Shown here: in pieces, positions 37,119 to 46,143 of the stretch
Position numbering within the stretch: position 1 is the first letter of the stretch
Layout: each line of letters starts with the position of its first letter
Assembly (NCBI RefSeq): GCF_020181655.1
Contig: NZ_CP084032.1
Coordinates: forward strand, 992,001 to 1,056,000
Length of the DNA: 64,000 bases
Direction of reading: 5' to 3'
Origin: Pectobacterium colocasium
GTDB taxonomy: Bacteria; Pseudomonadota; Gammaproteobacteria; Enterobacterales; Enterobacteriaceae
The notes under the pieces: model-generated
Seen by the model: the letters and a program-made list of their open reading frames with translations, nothing else
Databases searched by the model: none
What the model was told of the DNA's origin: nothing
Position numbers and translations under genes: made by a program

Positions 37119-38153
37119 TTAATGATAATTAAACCGCAGAATAATGTTTTTCTCGGTATCGCCTACCACCGCGGGGCCGGAGGCGTAGAGCCGGGCCGTA
37201 TAGCGCCGTTCGATCACGCCGCTCGATGCTGTCAGGCCGTCAACCAGACCGATGAACTGGTTAAACACTATGTTATTGCCACTGCGCGTATCTTCGATTT
37301 TCAGCGTGGCGCCATTTCCCATATTCATGCCGTCTATCCCGACGAGTGAATTTCCCCGCGACGAGGCATCAAAGTTGATGTCCAGATCGAACCCCTTGCC
37401 GCAGTCTTCTCCGCCGTCGGTTGATACGTTGATGTGGAAGTCTGTTTGCGCCAGTGCATTCGCTTCTGTACCAGCCCATGCTCTGACCGTACCAAAATCA
37501 ACATAGCTGTCGGGCGAAACGTTAATCTTTGCGGCGCACTGCATAATGTCGATGCCGTGTAGTCCTGACAAGCTTAAGCCATAGTTGCTGTCGGGCTTGT
37601 TATTGATGCCCCCTTCGCCGTCGATCTGGAAGACGCGCAGCGCATCCACGCCTGCGGTGGTATCGGTGATATTCCCCGTTTTTTCGAGATAAAGCTGCAC
37701 TGTGACATTCAGCATGGTTGGGTTGGCTGGCGGTGTTGAACCGCTGGGGCCCGGTGCGATCCACTGTCCGGTGGATACACGGGAGGCGGTGGTGCCGCCA
37801 TTGGTAATGACACCGAGATCCTGACCGTTATAGATGATGCCAATGCCAACCCCCTGACTGATGACCTTACCTTCGGGATTGGGATAGAAGTAGGACATCT
37901 CACCCTGTGGGCGTACGGATTTATATGCCCAGCAGGCCAGACTGCGGGTATAGGGTTTTGACGTCCAGAGGCGGCTGCCAATAGGCAATGTCGCTGGGAT
38001 TTTGAGCGTACCGATATCCTCATAATCGTTTACCGGGCCAGTCACGGTGCCCAGCCGACATTCCAGTGCGCTGGCGTTAAACGTCGTTAAGCTGAAAAAG
38101 AGCGACGCGCAGAGAGCGACATGGCGATGTTGATGAATAGCTAACCAAGACAT
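37119..38153 (-). CDS. Two-domain fimbrial tip adhesin
   Basis: The 344-residue protein has a signal peptide (ALCASLFFSLTTFNASA). An N-terminal receptor-binding domain of about 190 residues with its own cysteines (LECRLG, LACWAY) follows. The C-terminal pilin domain begins near IMQCAAKINVSPDSYVDFGTV and ends KNIILRFNYH. That two-domain, longer-than-pilin layout is typical of FimH-like tip adhesins. The ligand is unknown; binding to plant surfaces is a guess from the organism. It starts 16 bases after the chaperone gene. Confidence 0.82.
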   Translation of the reverse strand: MSWLAIHQHRHVALCASLFFSLTTFNASALECRLGTVTGPVNDYEDIGTLKIPATLPIGSRLWTSKPYTRSLACWAYKSVRPQGEMSYFYPNPEGKVISQGVGIGIIYNGQDLGVITNGGTTASRVSTGQWIAPGPSGSTPPANPTMLNVTVQLYLEKTGNITDTTAGVDALRVFQIDGEGGINNKPDSNYGLSLSGLHGIDIMQCAAKINVSPDSYVDFGTVRAWAGTEANALAQTDFHINVSTDGGEDCGKGFDLDINFDASSRGNSLVGIDGMNMGNGATLKIEDTRSGNNIVFNQFIGLVDGLTASSGVIERRYTARLYASGPAVVGDTEKNIILRFNYH

Positions 38154-38169
38154 GGCGGTTCCCTATTGT

Positions 38170-38919
38170 TTATTGATGGGGCGTGGGCTGGCACTGGTTT
38201 TGTACGCAGGTGAAAGGCAGTTCCAGGTGGCCGCCGTAGTCGTTGACGTAGTACAGATAGAAGCGATCGATTGCCCCGTCATTCATCTCAACCGGCAGAG
38301 TGGTGCGCGGCGCGATCATAAAGGCGTTCCCTTTCAGTAGGCTGGCAGGATTGGTGCGCGCCGCTTTAGGCTGTTTTAGGATGGCGCTTACCGTGATGTA
38401 GTACGGCGTTGGGTTTTCTACCTGAAAGGTGTTTCCCGTTTTTCGGATCGTCAGTTTTTCCTGCCAGATTTCATCCTTAGCGGGTTTTACGCCGCGGGGA
38501 CGGAAGAACACCTTAATTTCAGACTGAATGGCGATCTGTAATACGTTGGGTTTTTCCGCTTTGGGGGGAATTTCCCGGACGTTGAGGTAAAACAGCGATT
38601 CGCGGTCGGCTGGCAATTGGCTGATTTGCTCGGTCTTGACCAGACGGATCAGGCTATATCCTTTCGCTTCGATGCGCTGTAACGGTGGCAGCACCATCAG
38701 CGGCGTATTCACTTTATTGTGCTTATCGTCTGTCAGCCAGGACTGTGCCAGAAACGGATTCTCCGCGTTTTGGTTCATCAACATGACCGTCGCGGATTGT
38801 TCCTCGTCGTTAAAAATAACGCGGGTGCGATCGAGACTCAGGGCGCTATACGCCGAAGGCAGCAAAAACAGGCCGCCGATGAGGAATCCTGCAACTCGCT
38901 GATAAAATGGGTGTTTCAT
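38170..38919 (-). CDS. Periplasmic fimbrial chaperone (PapD family)
   Basis: The 249-residue protein has a signal peptide (FYQRVAGFLIGGLFLLPSAYSA) and PapD-type motifs: LSLDRTRVIFNDEEQSATVMLMNQNAENPFLAQSW, LPPLQRIEAKGYSLIRLVKTEQISQLPADRESLFYLNVREIPPK and KVFFRPRGVKP. The basic residues in RTRVIF and RPRGVK fit the subunit carboxylate anchor. ATG 38919 is the family start. It ferries subunits to the usher encoded just upstream. Confidence 0.92.
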   Translation of the reverse strand: MKHPFYQRVAGFLIGGLFLLPSAYSALSLDRTRVIFNDEEQSATVMLMNQNAENPFLAQSWLTDDKHNKVNTPLMVLPPLQRIEAKGYSLIRLVKTEQISQLPADRESLFYLNVREIPPKAEKPNVLQIAIQSEIKVFFRPRGVKPAKDEIWQEKLTIRKTGNTFQVENPTPYYITVSAILKQPKAARTNPASLLKGNAFMIAPRTTLPVEMNDGAIDRFYLYYVNDYGGHLELPFTCVQNQCQPTPHQ

Positions 38920-38956
38920 AACGTACTCTCCAGACTTGTCTATTTCTTCGCGCCGC

Positions 38957-41497
38957 TTATTTACAGGGAAGCAGCAGCGCATCAAGGTGATGTAAGGTCG
39001 CGGGCAGGGTGATGGAACACTGCGTTCTTCCCTCCCAGATGACGGACAGCGTTTCACCAGGCGAGACGCCCGTGATATAGGCTTGTCCGCCGTTAGTGAC
39101 CATGGCGATATCACGGCCTTTCTTGTTTTTGATCTGCGCGGCAAACGGGGGATATGCGCCGTTGACCAGCGCAATGTGCGCCATGATTTTTTCCCCGCTA
39201 ACGACGTCGAATTTGCGGTAACCAATTGCCCCTTCGGTCAGCGTGCCTTGCACCACCGTCGTCATGGCCTCGATGTTCTGCGGTAATTTCTGTACATCAA
39301 TCCGGGTTGATACGTCGTAGTAGCTACTGGTGCCCGCAATCACGGCCAGACCGTAGCGGTTAGTTTCAACCTGGCTGCCAGTGAACGGCACGCCCGGCTG
39401 CTCGGTATCGACCATGATGCGGGTGCCACCCTGATTGCCTTTCGGGTGTGCCGCCACGCCGTGGCGAGTTGCGGTAATGCCGCCACGCAGCGAACCGTTC
39501 AGGTAGGTATAACGATCCTGCTGCCAGGAGACGCCTACGGTGGCATCTGTCATCGGCGCCAGATGGGTATAGTTACCGCTCAGGTAGGTGTGCTCTTTGC
39601 TGTCGTACCGCGTGCTCAGGTTCCAGGTTCGGCGCGGGTCGGTGTTATTGGAATAGGTGAGTGCCTGATTGCTGCTGTTGTTATAGCGTCCCATGCTGTA
39701 GCTCAGGCGCTCCTTATCCCCGAGTGGAATGGAAAAGCTCAGGTACAGGCTGTCATCGGTACGGCGGTTGAATTCGGTGCGATAGGCCGAGACATTGGCG
39801 GCAATCCCTTTAAATGCGCCGATATCAAAGTACTTGTTCAGCGAAATCCCGTAGCGATCCTGCTCGGCTTCATTCCAGTAGGTCTGGCGTGTATAGGTGA
39901 TGTAGGTTGAGAGTCCACTCAGTAGTGAAGATGATTCCTGCGTCGCGAAGTTTTTTGAGAGCGTAATGGTGTAGCGCTCTTTTTCATTGCGATAGCGGTT
40001 ATCCAAATTCAGCGCATAAAGATACTGCGCCATGCTCATGTAGGTCTTTTCTGAAAAGCGGTAGCCCGCGAAGCTGATCTGGCTATCGATCGAATTGAAA
40101 TACTTAGACCAGTTGAGTGAGAAAGCATGCCCGACTTGCGACGAGGATGTGTCTGGAAGCGTCGCGCGTGACTGCGTGACGTCAGCGGACAGCGCGCCCA
40201 GCAGGTAGAGGTTTTTCCCGATGCCTGCTGACCAGGACTGGTAGCCATCAGACAAAATACTGCCGCCGTACACCGACCAGGCGTTAGATAGCCCCCATGA
40301 GGCTTCGGCGGCAGAAAATGCAGGGCCTTGCAGGCGATGGTTGGTTGTCGAGGGTTTACCAGCGGCGAGTTTGTACTGAACATGTCCTGGCCGCGTCAGG
40401 TAAGGCAGATTAGCCGACTCGGTCTGGAATGTTGTCACCGTGCCGTCTTCCTCCGTCACGCGAACATCCAGCGTGCCGCTGACGCCGTTCTTCATATCCT
40501 GAATCGCAAAGGGGCCGGCAGGCACGGTGGTTTCATAGATCAGCCTGCCATTTTGCGTGACGGTCACCGTCGCGTTCGATTTGGCGACGCCGCGAATTTC
40601 TGGCGCATAACCGCGTAGTGAAGGAGGCAGCATGTTCTCGTTGTTGGCTAATGACGCGCCGGTAAAACGGTAGCTATCGAACAGATTGCTGCTGAAATAC
40701 ATTTCACCCAGCTTGAGATCGGCCGAAAGCGTTGGCAGCGGACGATAGGCGTAAAACTGATCCCACGAAAAGCTATCGCGGTTCGCGTTGCGCGACTTTT
40801 GCAGAAAATAACGATAATCGGCACGGTAACGCCAGGCTCCCAGATTGAACCCCGTGGTGCCATAGCTGCTGAGATAGTGTGTTGTGCCTCTTCCATGGGT
40901 ATCTCGACGGACGTTTCCGACCAGATTGTAATCCAATAGCGCGCCGCCGATGCCGTGATCCCATTGCTCGGGCGGAATCCAGTTTTGATCGCTATAGGCT
41001 AACCACGCCTGTGGGATCGTAATATTCAGCGTTCCCATACCGATCTGGTTAGAGACCTTCACACCGGCAATCGGGGTCAGATCGACACAGCTTTCGTTAT
41101 GCCAGAATTCGATTTTGTCGCGGGCTTCTTTCTTCAACGCCAGCTTATCGACGAGTTCGGGGGGGAGGCAGGCCGTTGGGCGGGATTGAGTATTGCCTTC
41201 CGGCAGATAGTGAATGATCTGCTGTTGTATTTCACGCGAGTTCACTTTGATTGATAAAAGATAAGCTCCGGGGGTGACGTATTCGGGATCGGAAAAATGG
41301 CTAAGATCAATGTCACTACGCTCATCGACATCCAGTACATCAACGTTAAATTCCGTTGCACTGATCGATGTTGTACTCAAAGAAAAAATAAAAACGCTAT
41401 AGCGAAATAGCGCCGATTTTACGTTTTCTTTGAGCGTTATATTCTTCATTGCCATAGGAATATGTGCTTGAGTAGATGCCGCGTTGTGGTTATTCAT
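38957..41497 (-). CDS. Outer-membrane fimbrial usher (FimD/PapC family)
   Basis: The 846-residue protein has a signal peptide, an N-terminal chaperone-binding domain (EFNVDVLDVDERSDIDLSHFSDPEYVTPGAYLLSIKVN), a 24-strand pore with plug (YAPEIRGVAKSNATVTVTQNGRLIYETTVPAGPFAIQDM), and C-terminal domains ending in CSITLPATLHHLDALLLPCK with a cysteine pair. It is the assembly platform for the fimbria. Start choice is uncertain between the first ATG and MKNITLK 16 codons later, since no clear Shine-Dalgarno sequence is seen for either. Confidence 0.92.
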   Translation of the reverse strand: MNNHNAASTQAHIPMAMKNITLKENVKSALFRYSVFIFSLSTTSISATEFNVDVLDVDERSDIDLSHFSDPEYVTPGAYLLSIKVNSREIQQQIIHYLPEGNTQSRPTACLPPELVDKLALKKEARDKIEFWHNESCVDLTPIAGVKVSNQIGMGTLNITIPQAWLAYSDQNWIPPEQWDHGIGGALLDYNLVGNVRRDTHGRGTTHYLSSYGTTGFNLGAWRYRADYRYFLQKSRNANRDSFSWDQFYAYRPLPTLSADLKLGEMYFSSNLFDSYRFTGASLANNENMLPPSLRGYAPEIRGVAKSNATVTVTQNGRLIYETTVPAGPFAIQDMKNGVSGTLDVRVTEEDGTVTTFQTESANLPYLTRPGHVQYKLAAGKPSTTNHRLQGPAFSAAEASWGLSNAWSVYGGSILSDGYQSWSAGIGKNLYLLGALSADVTQSRATLPDTSSSQVGHAFSLNWSKYFNSIDSQISFAGYRFSEKTYMSMAQYLYALNLDNRYRNEKERYTITLSKNFATQESSSLLSGLSTYITYTRQTYWNEAEQDRYGISLNKYFDIGAFKGIAANVSAYRTEFNRRTDDSLYLSFSIPLGDKERLSYSMGRYNNSSNQALTYSNNTDPRRTWNLSTRYDSKEHTYLSGNYTHLAPMTDATVGVSWQQDRYTYLNGSLRGGITATRHGVAAHPKGNQGGTRIMVDTEQPGVPFTGSQVETNRYGLAVIAGTSSYYDVSTRIDVQKLPQNIEAMTTVVQGTLTEGAIGYRKFDVVSGEKIMAHIALVNGAYPPFAAQIKNKKGRDIAMVTNGGQAYITGVSPGETLSVIWEGRTQCSITLPATLHHLDALLLPCK

Positions 41498-41584
41498 TCA
41501 TGTCAGCCGACATGAATGAATAAGGTGCAAGGGGAGGATGTCTCCCCATTTTTTTCCCATACAGTGTGGCTAGCCGATCAATAT

Positions 41585-42133
41585 TTATTGATAGGACACG
41601 ACAAAGTTAGCGGTGCTGGCGAAAGAACCTGTAGTCACGGCAGGTGCCTCTCCTTCCTGTGGAGTAGGAAGCTTGGTTACATAAGACGTGAAGGAGAAAA
41701 TGTTGTCTCCATTTGCCAGTGGTGTGGCGGGAACGGCTGGCGTGGTTCCATCAAACTTAATTTTTTCACCGATGCGTTCGACTGCAATACCTGCACCCCC
41801 AGCACTGCCGTTTAATGCCAGCAGTTCATTATTGGTGCCGGATGCCACGCCGCCGGAGAAAACAATTTTGGCGCTGGTCGCGGTATCCAGACTGCAATCT
41901 CTTAATGTGATATCGAACGGCTTAATTTCTGACGTGCCGCCGTTTTCCAGCACGGTTTTGCTGATTTCACCAAACTCGATCGTTTGGTGCAGATCTTCCT
42001 GAGAGACGGAGCAGGGGGTATCAATAATTTTTCCTTTGAACGTCACAGAACCATTATGTGAATCTGCGGCATAGGCACTGAAAGAAAATACCACGGGGAT
42101 GAGGGACGTCAGGGCGATCTTTGATAATTTCAT
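41585..42133 (-). CDS. Major fimbrial subunit (type 1-like pilin)
   Basis: The 182-residue protein has a signal peptide ending SAYAADSHNG. A classical pilin body follows: GSVTFKGKIIDTPCSVSQ at the N-terminal donor strand, the second cysteine in LRDCSLDTATSAKIVFSGG, and the end ASTANFVVSYQ with the conserved penultimate tyrosine. As the first gene of the operon it is probably the most abundant product. An 88-base gap to the usher could hold an attenuating structure. Confidence 0.92.
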   Translation of the reverse strand: MKLSKIALTSLIPVVFSFSAYAADSHNGSVTFKGKIIDTPCSVSQEDLHQTIEFGEISKTVLENGGTSEIKPFDITLRDCSLDTATSAKIVFSGGVASGTNNELLALNGSAGGAGIAVERIGEKIKFDGTTPAVPATPLANGDNIFSFTSYVTKLPTPQEGEAPAVTTGSFASTANFVVSYQ

Positions 42134-42825
42134 ATTGTGCTCTCTCTGTTGGTTACTCTATTTAAAAGATGAACGCTATGCACGAGTGCTTTTCCGTATT
42201 CATGCATAACGGATCGTTGCTGCTCTTTTTGAATGACTCTATTGGTTGGCTGATGGTTGATTACCTTTCGTATGGCAATATATTCATCAGCCGCCAACCC
42301 AGATTGCTCTGGAACGAGGTGAATAGTAGGGTTATGGGATATTGCAGTCAAATATATTGATTTAAATACTTTTATTTAGTTTAAATGTTTTAAATTTACG
42401 TTTATTTAGATTTTTGTTCTATTTAGTGTTTTTCTGCTTTCGGGAGGTATTAAGGGGTAAAAATATAAATTCAGACATAAATCATGTTAATTCAACGCGT
42501 TATTTAGTATTCCCTTGCTTTGTATGGCTATGGTGTAAGGTCTCTGTCTTTTTATAAAAATAATGAAATGTCTTTTTATTTATATTGTTCTTAAACGAAT
42601 GTTAAATAACCTTTGACAATAAATTGGTAAGTTTTATATCCTTGACTGATATAGCGACTTTGCGCGCTATATAATTGATTTTACTTTTATAGATAACGTA
42701 TCGGTTGTTTTGGTGGAGTGCTATTTTCAGACTATTCTGTAGGTATTTTCATTAAAAAATAACGTATCTATCAAGCTACTTATAAAAAACGATAACGTCT
42801 CTTAATCGTGATGGAAAAAGGTCGT
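42134..42825. other. AT-rich divergent regulatory region, fimbriae / membrane regulator
   Basis: About 690 bases of AT-rich DNA separate the fimbrial operon from the divergent MarT-like regulator. I see no gene with family character. I looked for inverted repeats flanking an invertible promoter segment and found none obvious. The base composition suggests H-NS binding, which is inference. Confidence 0.5.
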
Positions 42826-43599
42826 ATGGTTTATTTGATTAATGATTTAATCATTTTTAATGAAGGAGAGGGGACACTTGCATGGATAGAACGTGAAAAC
42901 GAAGCAACTTCTTTGAGTTTCCCTGTTTCTCGCTTGTTCTGCTTGCTCATTGAGAATCAGGGAGTTACGTTAAGCCGCGATTTTTTATTAAAGGAAGCAT
43001 TAGAAAAACACGCACTTTGTCCTTCTCTTAATAATCTCAACAACTATCTTTCTCTCCTAAGGAAAGTATTGCGCGAATTTGACCTTTCAGATGCGATTGT
43101 GACTATTCCTAAATTGGGTATTATTTTTAACGTTAAAAGCGTCACTAACTATCCAGCAGTGGGTGAGGAGGAAAAAGAGAAAGAAAGGTTAAATCAGGAG
43201 GTTGAAGATAAAATTGAAGAAGATATCGATGACGGGGAAAAGTCATTTTCTATAGAGCATCACGCCATTCCTGAACCCGTAAAAAAGCAGAAATACATCA
43301 TGTTCCTTCTCATATGGGCTGCGATAGTTGGGGTTTTTCTACTCGCGTTGGAGAACATCAATCGTTTTCCCTATCGGCCTCTTGTCGACGTGAAGATGAG
43401 CGGGAAATGCGATTTGTTTTATTTATATGACAGCGTTGGTTATCCTCTCCCCATCGACTATGAGAATCTCTGTTCAGATAACACATTGTTCTTCCTGTCT
43501 AAAAAAATCGTTATATCTGAAATGCTGGATAAGAAAAGTGAAATCGTTATTTCCTGCAGGAAAGATGGGAAGGGATGTGTAACTTATGTTAATAATTAA
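42826..43599 (+). CDS. ToxR/CadC-type transmembrane transcriptional regulator (MarT-like)
   Basis: The protein of about 257 residues has an N-terminal OmpR-type winged helix (LSFPVSRLFCLLIENQGVTLSRDFLLKEALEKHALCPSLNNLNNYLSLLRKVLREF, then IVTIPKLGIIF). A very acidic linker rich in E, K and D follows. A single membrane segment (YIMFLLIWAAIVGVFLLAL) leads to a periplasmic tail with three cysteines. This is the layout of CadC, ToxR and MarT. The gene beside it encodes a FidL-like protein, the partner of marT in Salmonella SPI-3. ATG 42826 follows AAAAAGG. It most likely controls the divergent fimbrial operon. Confidence 0.82.
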   Translation: MVYLINDLIIFNEGEGTLAWIERENEATSLSFPVSRLFCLLIENQGVTLSRDFLLKEALEKHALCPSLNNLNNYLSLLRKVLREFDLSDAIVTIPKLGIIFNVKSVTNYPAVGEEEKEKERLNQEVEDKIEEDIDDGEKSFSIEHHAIPEPVKKQKYIMFLLIWAAIVGVFLLALENINRFPYRPLVDVKMSGKCDLFYLYDSVGYPLPIDYENLCSDNTLFFLSKKIVISEMLDKKSEIVISCRKDGKGCVTYVNN

Positions 43600-44056
43600 A
43601 GTCAGAAAGAAAATTTTTTGCACCACGGTGGTGCTTTTTATTTCATTTTCCCTGGGGATTATTTTTTATTTAAAAAGCAACTTATACAGAAAGCCGCTGA
43701 TATGTCAGGGTGAGGTCACTTTTTATTCAGAAGAGCAACGTATCAGAACGGAATATGACGTCTATTTTTATCTAAATAATAAAAATAGAGCGCTGGTTTT
43801 AGTCAACGGCTTTTACCTCGGAAAGGATGGCGTGCCGCTGACGATTCGGCGTACATTCAGTTTTGACTCCGTTTGGGAAGGGAACCGATTAATGGTGCAC
43901 AATATCCTGATAAACAAGAACATCAATGACAAAGCCCCCAATGATGCGATTCCCATATTGGCGGAAAATGATGTTATCCAGTTTGAAATGCTGACGAAGC
44001 ATGCCTATCTGATTAGCACCGTACAATCGAAGATGGCGTGTAATATCCGCGATTAA
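43586..44056 (+). CDS. FidL-like membrane-anchored periplasmic protein
   Basis: The 156-residue protein has one N-terminal membrane anchor (KIFCTTVVLFISFSLGIIFYL) and a periplasmic beta-rich domain starting ICQGEVTFYSEEQRIRTEYDVYFYL and including RRTFSFDSVWEGNRLMVHN. This matches the FidL-like family found next to MarT-type regulators. Its start overlaps the regulator stop by 14 bases, so the two are translationally coupled. Binding to the regulator's periplasmic tail is likely by analogy with ToxS and ToxR but is not shown. Confidence 0.78.
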   Translation: MLIIKVRKKIFCTTVVLFISFSLGIIFYLKSNLYRKPLICQGEVTFYSEEQRIRTEYDVYFYLNNKNRALVLVNGFYLGKDGVPLTIRRTFSFDSVWEGNRLMVHNILINKNINDKAPNDAIPILAENDVIQFEMLTKHAYLISTVQSKMACNIRD

Positions 44057-44192
44057 TGCCTGTAGAAATGGCTTGAGCCGCACAGTAAAAGGCTATCGAA
44101 AACCAAGCCAGATAGGGTTCTCGACAGTTTTCATTCTGCATGGCTCGGCTTCATCAGCATCGGGTGGCATTGTTGCCTTCGACTGCTTTCTG

Positions 44193-44741
44193 CTATGCCT
44201 CTTTCAATGGCAGTGTCGTCATGCAGGTCTGGCTGTCGTCATAGGTCGCAAACGGTGAACTGGCTACGCGCCCCTGATAGGTGACATTGATGGTTCCTTC
44301 AATATTGCGTGGTAACCATACGCCGACAAAACCATTCTGATGGCTGCTCAGGGTTTTCTGCACGATAACGTTACCTGCTTTATCCGTGATTTTTACCTCA
44401 AACGCCGTATTGGCGAGCTCACCCTTACACTCGGATAAACTGTGGTTAAAGCAGGGATGGGTTTGCTGAATATAAGGGGCGAATGAGAGATAAAATTTAT
44501 CCCCTAACGGATAGCTGTACTGCTGTTGCCCATCGGATAGCTTCAGTTCCTTGCTGGTAACCGATGCGCTGTAGGGCAACGGTCTTGCCTGCGGCGATTG
44601 ATCGATCGTATCGACAATCTGCTCGACAGTTTTCCCCGCCAGCCCCTGTTTGGCCAGGAACGCGTTGGCGTCAGTTGCCGCAGCGACACCCGGACCGCTC
44701 AATGTCAGAGCGAGTAGCGCTGCCATCATCTTTATCTTCAT
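44193..44741 (-). CDS. cueP: Periplasmic copper-binding protein CueP
   Basis: The 182-residue protein has a signal peptide (MKIKMMAALLALTLSGPGVAAA). The CueP domain follows: DANAFLAKQGLAGKTVEQIVDTIDQ, YPLGDKFYLSFAPYIQQTHPCFNHSLSECKGELANTAFEVKI, and the C-terminal QTCMTTLPLK. The three cysteines (HPCFNH, SECKG, TCM) are the copper ligands known in Salmonella CueP. It buffers periplasmic copper and supplies SodCII. The third of three consecutive ATGs was taken as start because of spacing from GAGGAG. A CueR-type promoter lies upstream. Confidence 0.92.
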   Translation of the reverse strand: MKIKMMAALLALTLSGPGVAAATDANAFLAKQGLAGKTVEQIVDTIDQSPQARPLPYSASVTSKELKLSDGQQQYSYPLGDKFYLSFAPYIQQTHPCFNHSLSECKGELANTAFEVKITDKAGNVIVQKTLSSHQNGFVGVWLPRNIEGTINVTYQGRVASSPFATYDDSQTCMTTLPLKEA

Positions 44742-44787
44742 CATCATCTCCTCTCAATAGCGTCATCATCTGGAATCACAGGTTATG

Positions 44788-44818
44788 ACGCTACACCTTC
44801 CCCCTACGGGAAGGTCAA
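44788..44818 (-). promoter_or_regulatory. CueR-type (MerR-family) promoter of cueP
   Basis: On the minus strand a TTGACC -35 box and a TAGCGT -10 box are 19 bases apart, the overlong spacer used by MerR-family activators. Between them is the dyad ACCTTCCC / GGGAAGGT, the CueR operator pattern. cueR itself is not in this window. Confidence 0.88.
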
Positions 44819-44957
44819 AGGGTGGGATGTATAGAAAGGTAAAGTAATGTATTTACTGGTTTTTTATTGATTCTGGTCAATTTTATATCATGTTAAATGG
44901 CAGGTATATCCTGCCTTTATTGATGCGGGTCATGAGTCAAATTTTCTTAAGCCTTAC

Positions 44958-45359
44958 TTACTGACCCGACCAGTAAAACTCGATGCGGATCCCGCTTGGC
45001 TCATAGCACATCATATGCATTGCCGGGCCACCGCTCACTAAAGCGGGCGCAAATTCAATGTTGATGTTATGCGCTGATAATTTCTCAGCGATCTCAAGCA
45101 GCGCCGCTTTGCTATCAACCTTAATGGCAAGATGATGCAAGCCGACATGACGTTTTCGATCGAACTGAACCGGCTCGGTGGTTTGCGTCTGCCAAAGTGT
45201 GAGCATTACCGTACCATCGCTGACGAAAATAGCGGGATAATCCTCTTTTCGTTTTACCTCTTTCCATCCCAGAAGCGTGGTAAAAAAGCGCGCGCTTTCT
45301 TCCAATGCTGATACCGTCAGACCTATATGGTGAACGCCGTGTGTGAGTGGTGAGTTCAT
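44958..45359 (-). CDS. VOC-family (glyoxalase/dioxygenase fold) protein
   Basis: The 133-residue protein is a vicinal-oxygen-chelate protein: VHHIGLTVSALEESARFFTTLLGWKEV at the first beta-alpha-beta module and HVGLHHLAIKVDS at the second, ending EPSGIRIEFYWSGQ. His in HHIGL, His in GLHHLAI and Glu in IRIEF are the usual metal ligands. The substrate is unknown. It lies 88 bases after the tetR-type gene on the same strand and may be controlled by it. Confidence 0.82.
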   Translation of the reverse strand: MNSPLTHGVHHIGLTVSALEESARFFTTLLGWKEVKRKEDYPAIFVSDGTVMLTLWQTQTTEPVQFDRKRHVGLHHLAIKVDSKAALLEIAEKLSAHNINIEFAPALVSGGPAMHMMCYEPSGIRIEFYWSGQ

Positions 45360-45447
45360 GGTGACTTCCTCAATGAGGGATAAAGTTAATGACGACTACT
45401 TTGTTCGTCGGTTTGCTTCATCGGTGTGTAACAGCACCGGGTTATGG

Positions 45448-46011
45448 CTAAGAAGGACGAGGGAAGGCTAACCGTCTGGCGTGCTGGCGATAAACATCCT
45501 CGCCGCTGGTCAGGCCAACAAATTCGGCTCTCACGATCATCCCTTCAATAAAAGTCATGATCGCTTCGATTTTGTCTTCTTTTTCTGGCTCTTCGGCAGT
45601 GAATAGCGATAGTAAGAATGACTTGATCCAGGTTTTATGGCGGAGAGCCAGATCCGCAATCGCGTCGTCTTGCCCTTTAAACTCAGCCAGCGCATGCATG
45701 AACATACATCCCTTAAAGTTCATGGTTCGGAACCAGGAGAAATGCCAGTCCATCACGGCATCCAGACGACTTTCTGCGTTGTTAACGCCCGATACCACGC
45801 TGGTTAACCCTTCCTCAAAACGTGTATGTCGGCGAGCCAGCACGGCTTCAATCAACTTATTCTTTGAGCCGAAATGGCGATACATGGATGTTTTGGAGAC
45901 CCCCGCCTTATCTCTAATTAAATCAACACCAACGGCGGTATAGCCAAATTCATTAAACAGCGCTTCGGCGATATCTAAAATGTGCTCTCTTTTGCCCATG
46001 CTCTCTTTCAT
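45448..46011 (-). CDS. TetR/AcrR-family regulator
   Basis: The 187-residue protein has the TetR helix-turn-helix ILDIAEALFNEFGYTAVGVDLIRDKAGVSKTSMYRHFGSKNKLIEAVL and a ligand-binding helical domain. It resembles the regulators of thiol/electrophile-responsive genes (FKGCMFMHALAEF carries a cysteine). Two identical palindromes in the gap to the divergent HPP gene are its likely operators. The second ATG, four codons in, is an alternative start. Confidence 0.86.
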   Translation of the reverse strand: MKESMGKREHILDIAEALFNEFGYTAVGVDLIRDKAGVSKTSMYRHFGSKNKLIEAVLARRHTRFEEGLTSVVSGVNNAESRLDAVMDWHFSWFRTMNFKGCMFMHALAEFKGQDDAIADLALRHKTWIKSFLLSLFTAEEPEKEDKIEAIMTFIEGMIVRAEFVGLTSGEDVYRQHARRLAFPRPS

Positions 46012-46046
46012 CGTTTTTCTTCACCAATGATAGGTTGTTTTTGTAT

Positions 46047-46088
46047 GTACAGATCTGTACTCTTTGTTGTGTGTGTACAGATCTGTAC
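46047..46088. promoter_or_regulatory. Twin palindromic operators of the TetR regulator
   Basis: GTACAGATCTGTAC occurs twice, at 46047-46060 and 46075-46088, 28 bases centre to centre. The second copy extends to GTGTACAGATCTGTACAC. They sit between the divergent tetR-type and HPP genes. Confidence 0.85.
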
Positions 46089-46143
46089 ACTTAATGTAGC
46101 ACAGCAATTTCATAACACGCATGTTTTTTATCGGAGATGGGCG

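Noticed and set aside
42169..42360. 63-codon plus-strand ORF in the fimbrial regulatory gap
   Set aside because: No family resemblance or ribosome-binding site; it lies in AT-rich promoter DNA antisense to the pilin leader.
42134..42825. Possible invertible (fim-switch-like) promoter segment
   Set aside because: I looked for paired inverted repeats around the gap and saw none, and no tyrosine recombinase gene is nearby.
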